DNA of 21,495 bases, from contig JAKCWW010007352.1 of the NCBI GenBank assembly GCA_026260175.1, positions 8,032-29,526 on the forward strand. The letters run 5' to 3'. Below are positions 18,161 to 21,495 of the stretch, piece after piece. Under the pieces are notes generated by a model. It saw only the letters and a list, made by a program, of their open reading frames with translations, had not been told where the DNA came from and ran no database searches. Made by a program: the position numbers and the translations under genes. Numbering within the stretch: the stretch's first letter is position 1; the number at the start of each line of letters is the position of its first letter. Source of the DNA: Reticulitermes lucifugus (Eukaryota; Arthropoda; Insecta; Blattodea; Rhinotermitidae).

Positions 18161-18196
18161 GACGTTTCGTGACAGCTTATCGTTCCCATTTTCAAG
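18161..18196 (-). ncRNA. hammerhead-like motif, copy h
   Basis: The minus strand reads CTTGAAAATGGGAACGATAA, GCTGTCAC, GAAACGTCAG. Here ACGT is followed by C, the favoured base at the hammerhead cleavage position, but the first core box has decayed (CTTGAAAA) and stem II is weak. Confidence 0.3.
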
Positions 18197-18207
18197 AACT
18201 GTTTGAC

Positions 18208-18246
18208 CCTTGAAGATAAAACCGACAGGCAGTCCAAAAACGTCGG
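18208..18246 (+). ncRNA. degenerate hammerhead-like motif, copy i
   Basis: CCTTGAAGATAAAACCGACA, GGCAGTCC, AAAAACGTCGG. This is the inverted partner of copy h; GAAAC has become AAAAC. It is identified mainly by its position in the foldback. Confidence 0.25.
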
Positions 18247-18292
18247 TAAACAACAACCAACATACGCTGCGTTAAACAACACAGAAGGGCGA

Positions 18293-19139
18293 AGAGCTCA
18301 TCTACACCGCGGTGGAAGCCTGAAATGTCGCTTTATTCGAATTATTTTTGGACAACGTCTGGAGCTCACAAAATGCCGTAGTTCGACTTCTGACGTTCAT
18401 GTTATAAAACAGGCCTATATAAGTATATAAAATACACATATGTATTTTTCAAGCAGCCTGTAGTTGAGATTGCCTATATTTATCAAAATGGGTAAAGACA
18501 CGCTTCTGTTTTGTAGAGTTTGTTCATGGCTCAGTACACCAAATGCACTTCCAAGGCCTGGTCTTTAGACATACGGTAACTTGACGATTACTTTATACAG
18601 TCATGCACCTGGAAGAACTGTGGAGCAACAGAGAAACTGCGGGCAGTACAGCCAGTATCCGTCAGTTATCGACCCAGAGGCCGTTTGGAATCAGAGGCAT
18701 GCGAGCCACCACAGCGCTACGATCGATGCAAAGAAGGATGTTTGAAGAGGCAGAAGGCGGACAGGCACGCAAAGCTAACGGTTGCCCTACGCTTCGATCT
18801 AAATATACGTATTAATAAAGCCAAAAGTCCTCGACCTTTTATTGCTTGAGTGATGTCTGTGATTCCTTTCTTCCTTCAAATCGTAATATCAGTAAACCAT
18901 GGTGTTCAGCTGCTAACAAAGGCTTGAAAAAAGCTTAACGATTTGATAGGATTATACAGATGTTTCAGAGGAATTTGCTACCTCATTTATTCTGATGACA
19001 GAGGCAAATGGTGGCACACTCTTTACAGACTTCACGGCATCACATCCTAGATAGCAGACGTCTTCATGGGCACCGCCGTGAGAACCCCTTATATTACGGA
19101 CAGTTCTTTATTTCCAGACGGTAACATCGCACGCTACGT
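18293..19139. other. no gene seen
   Basis: The 70- and 75-codon frames at 18603-18815 and 18203-18430 have no recognisable domain. The first of these is Arg/Ser-rich but lacks splice context. No repeat landmark was recognised. Confidence 0.45.
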
Positions 19140-19345
19140 CTAAATGTTTCTCAAGATGATATGTTACAAGACAGGCGATGTATAGTACGTATAATGTAAC
19201 ACTGAGGTGCGGTCGCGTAACCATTGTTGCCGTGGAAAAGCAATAAGTATAACATGTTCCGAGTGACTGTAGCCTTAGTTATCCAGCATGCAAAGCGCAT
19301 GCGCCTTATAGCCTGTCCGGCTCTTAGAGTATTTTTCCACATTTT
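19140..19345 (-). repeat. remnant of a widespread insect repeat (peptide-recognised)
   Basis: In one minus-strand frame (19262 to 19164) the sequence reads SEHVILIAFPRQQWLRDRTS, then VLHYTY, before a TAA. I remember a very similar short peptide (SEYVILIAFPRQQWLRERAS) recurring in hypothetical proteins of several insects, which points to a dispersed repeat rather than a gene. The upstream MRFACWITKAT lies in another frame, so a frameshift separates the two. The repeat class is not known to me. Boundaries are approximate. Confidence 0.5.
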
Positions 19346-20187
19346 CTCATAAACGGCACGGTTTAAAGAAAATAATTTTTGAACATAAAATGTGTGTTTT
19401 GATTTTCAAAACAAATTTTTTCTGAAAAGTTTCTCATTCTAAGAAGAATTAAGCGAGATGTAATCATAAATGTACATAGGTCTTCATGTAAGGTACCCGT
19501 TATTCTTTTCAGATTCTAATCAAACTTAAATTTTCTAGACAGAATATTTTTAAACAATGTTCAAACTTCAAATTTCATGAAACTCCATCCAGTGAGATGC
19601 GAGTTGTTCCATACGCACGGAAGGACAGATATGACGAAGCTAACAGTCGTGTTTCTCAATTTTTCGTACGCGCCTAAAAAGAAAGGAAAGAAGGAAGTAT
19701 GAAACAAAAGTGTAAGAAAGGAAGAAGAAACAAATCAAGACAAAAGGAAGAGGAACATTTGTGATGAAATTTACGTACGGCACGGTGAAATCCCACTGTG
19801 CTGGCAATTAATTGTTAGCGTCTGTACTGTAAGCTGACTGACAGTCACTCTTTGCGGCAGGGACCGGGAAGGAGGAGTGTCATGGCCTGCCCCACCCAGG
19901 TACAAGTCTGGGCGGGCCTGCCCTCAGTATTGATCTTAGTGTGGTGGATTAGAACCCGTTGGATTGTGTACAGGAGCAAACTGCATTCGAGCTTGTGCAA
20001 GACTGTCAATGCAACAGCAAATGTCGTGATGCAGTCAAGGACAGGTTATTTGTGTAAATGTACCAATGATACAGCGTAACGGTTTTGGTGCGGTCGCTCA
20101 GTTTTGTTTAATTGTCTCGAAACACGCAAAACGTACCGAAAAGTGTATCAAGCATAAGAAGCAACACCTAGTGTTTCTCTACGACAG
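19346..20187. other. no gene seen; purine-rich tract near 19670-19760
   Basis: A GA/AAG-rich tract lies at about 19676-19755. The 75-codon frame at 19852-20079 is not recognisable as a protein. Confidence 0.5.
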
Positions 20188-20474
20188 CCAGCCGGGACAG
20201 CACAGTCGGTACAGTCGCTAGGCTACGGGCTGGACGCCCGAGAAATCGTGGATCGATTCCTGACAGGTTTTCCTCCCACTCAAGACTCCAGACTAGCTCT
20301 CCAGTCCCCTCTAGCCTCCTAGTGGTTACCAGGGGCTTCCCCACGTGGGTAATGTGGCCAGCGCGTGAACGTAAACACTTAACTCCATCTGGTGCCGAGG
20401 TTAAGAATGATTGGCGATATAATTTCACTCTCCCGTCTGTCTTCATGGCATACAGAGGGACAAATTTATTTTAG
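20188..20474 (+). mobile_element. tRNA-derived SINE, main family, copy 8
   Basis: The head CAGCCGGGACAGCACAGTCG with GGATCGATTCCTG (B box, about 20251-20263) is diverged. The body has CAGACTAGCTCTCCAGTCCC, CTAGCCTCCTAGTGGTTACC, GGGTAATGTGGCCAGCGCGT, GGTGCCGAGGTTAAGAATGA, TCTTCATGGCAT and an ACAAATTTATTTTA end. It is full length but one of the oldest copies judging by landmark decay. The 92-codon minus frame across it is incidental. Confidence 0.8.
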
Positions 20475-21495
20475 ATTTTCTGTACGACGTTGTTTCAAAA
20501 TATGTTTCACTTCTATAAATACCCAGCAGGTCTTCATGCAAAATATCTATTAATGTTGTCAAATTTTAGTCAACATTGTAATATGTAACAAATTTTAAAA
20601 CTGAAAATTTAAAAATGCTCATCATTTTGGCGCCCTGAAAACTCCTTCATATAACTGGGTCTAATACAGCAGGAAAGGACATTTATTTATTTACTACTGG
20701 AAAATTTGAATAAATGCAGTACTCTTAATGATAATAAGGCAAGTAATATAATTTACGATACACTGCAGACACTTCTGTGCAACACATGTATAAATTTACA
20801 GGGAGACTTTTCTGTTTCAGGCGACTTAAAAATTTAAAAAATTCTTTAATGCGTTCTATTATTTTTAATAGAAATAATATTTGTACACATAAAACATGTT
20901 TAAAAAATAAGTGCTAGTAATAGCCTTTGACACTCAGAGGGCTTTGTACTAGTATTTATATAAACAATGTGAATGCCTATCCTCTGCAGAATGGACTGCT
21001 TTTCATATTTTTAATATATATGATCATGAAGAATACAGTCTTCTGGGACGTTACGTGTGCATTCTAGTAGAAATTTATCAACGTATAGGAGGGACATGCT
21101 GCCTCAGTCTTCAAGACAGAAGATTGACAAGGAACAAAGCGGTCCTGCTTTCTTGGTTCGAAGAATTTCGCATTTGCAGCTGTTACTTAGAACAGCCTTC
21201 TCCACAGAAACGTACTGTTTTAAATTTGGGATTGTGACGGCGTTGACTAAGAAAAATGCTGTCTGAAAATATAGGCCGTAGGTTCCTCCGAAACGACGGT
21301 AAATTTCTACCGGGCTACACTACGTCACATCCCATCCCACAGTACACATGGTCATGGCCGCCGTCAGAACTTCAAACGTTAGGCCATCATGCATTTGCAA
21401 AGTAAGAATATATAAGTTCGGGCGTTCCGTGGCCTGTGTGTTGCTGTTCGGTGTTCCTCAACATTCACTAAGTTCACGTGTGCTGTGGCCTGTGT
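20475..21495. other. no gene seen; short direct repeat at the right edge
   Basis: AT-rich sequence without exon-like frames up to about 21030. The overlapping frames at 21055-21266 show no recognisable domain. GTGGCCTGTGT occurs at 21429-21439 and again at 21485-21495, the last bases of the window. Confidence 0.5.

Larger units (their letters stand above)
18118..18292. mobile_element. short foldback element with paired hammerhead-like motifs
   Basis: The left arm (about 18118-18200) begins CTCTTCTGGGTTGTCAGGCA and includes GCAGCGTAAGTTGATAGTTG and TTTACTGACGTTT. The right arm (about 18208-18292) is its inverse, with AACGTCGGTAAACAACAACC, ACATACGCTGC and ACAGAAGGGCGAAG. Motifs at 18161-18196 (minus) and 18208-18246 (plus) face outward from a spacer of about 11 bp, the same geometry as at 1003-1608. 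It sits about 150 bp upstream of exon A. It is non-autonomous, with about 175 bp in total. Confidence 0.75.

Noticed and set aside
1-21495. CRISPR arrays, bacterial operons, riboswitches, ribosome binding sites.
   Set aside because: No spaced direct repeats or dense coding are present, and splice sites, SINEs and LINEs show that the window is eukaryotic.

Overview
This is eukaryotic, almost certainly insect, nuclear DNA: AT-rich, gene-poor, with GT-AG splice signals and dense degraded transposable elements. The main SINE family encodes shadow peptides of a kind I remember from cockroach and termite (Blattodea) sequences (for example the short string VELYLHSPSGPSW). A blattodean or another polyneopteran with a large genome is my best guess. 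That is inference from memory; no species marker is present.

Genes: only two stretches look like host protein-coding sequence, both on the minus strand. Exon A (17726-17965) is an 80-codon acidic/Leu-rich N-terminal-type exon ending in a GT donor. Exon B (4931-5821) is a 297-codon low-complexity exon with Asp, Thr and Gln runs and basophilic/proline-directed phospho-motifs, ending in a perfect AAG|GTGAGT donor. They may belong to one long gene that continues past the left edge of the window. However, exon A's phase-0 donor finds no evident phase-0 acceptor in exon B, so missing middle exons, alternative starts or two separate genes remain open. I could not name the gene.

Mobile DNA: eight copies of one tRNA-derived SINE family lie at about 3350, 3925, 7679, 7891, 10735, 13268, 17302 and 20188. 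A second, tRNA-Leu-like SINE is at 9004. Two reverse-transcriptase C-terminal fragments from LINEs lie at 14427 and 16781. A 453-bp non-autonomous hAT element (6988-7440) has a perfect 8-bp target duplication.

The most interesting component is a set of foldback elements (1003-1608, about 1612-1930, 9458-9994, 18118-18292) plus two solitary fragments. Nine loci carry a CTGAWGA / stem-loop / CGAAAC signature resembling the hammerhead ribozyme core, and most sit in inverted pairs. In the best copies the core is followed by a palindromic mini-helix III (ACATGT, ACATATGT or ACGT). This is what is known for minimal hammerhead ribozymes of Penelope-like retroelements, which work as dimers. Well-preserved copies have one extra T between the core and stem II. 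No Penelope reverse transcriptase or GIY-YIG ORF is present, so these would be non-autonomous terminal-repeat remnants.

The rest is unannotatable intergenic or intronic sequence with microsatellites and short tRNA-like remnants.
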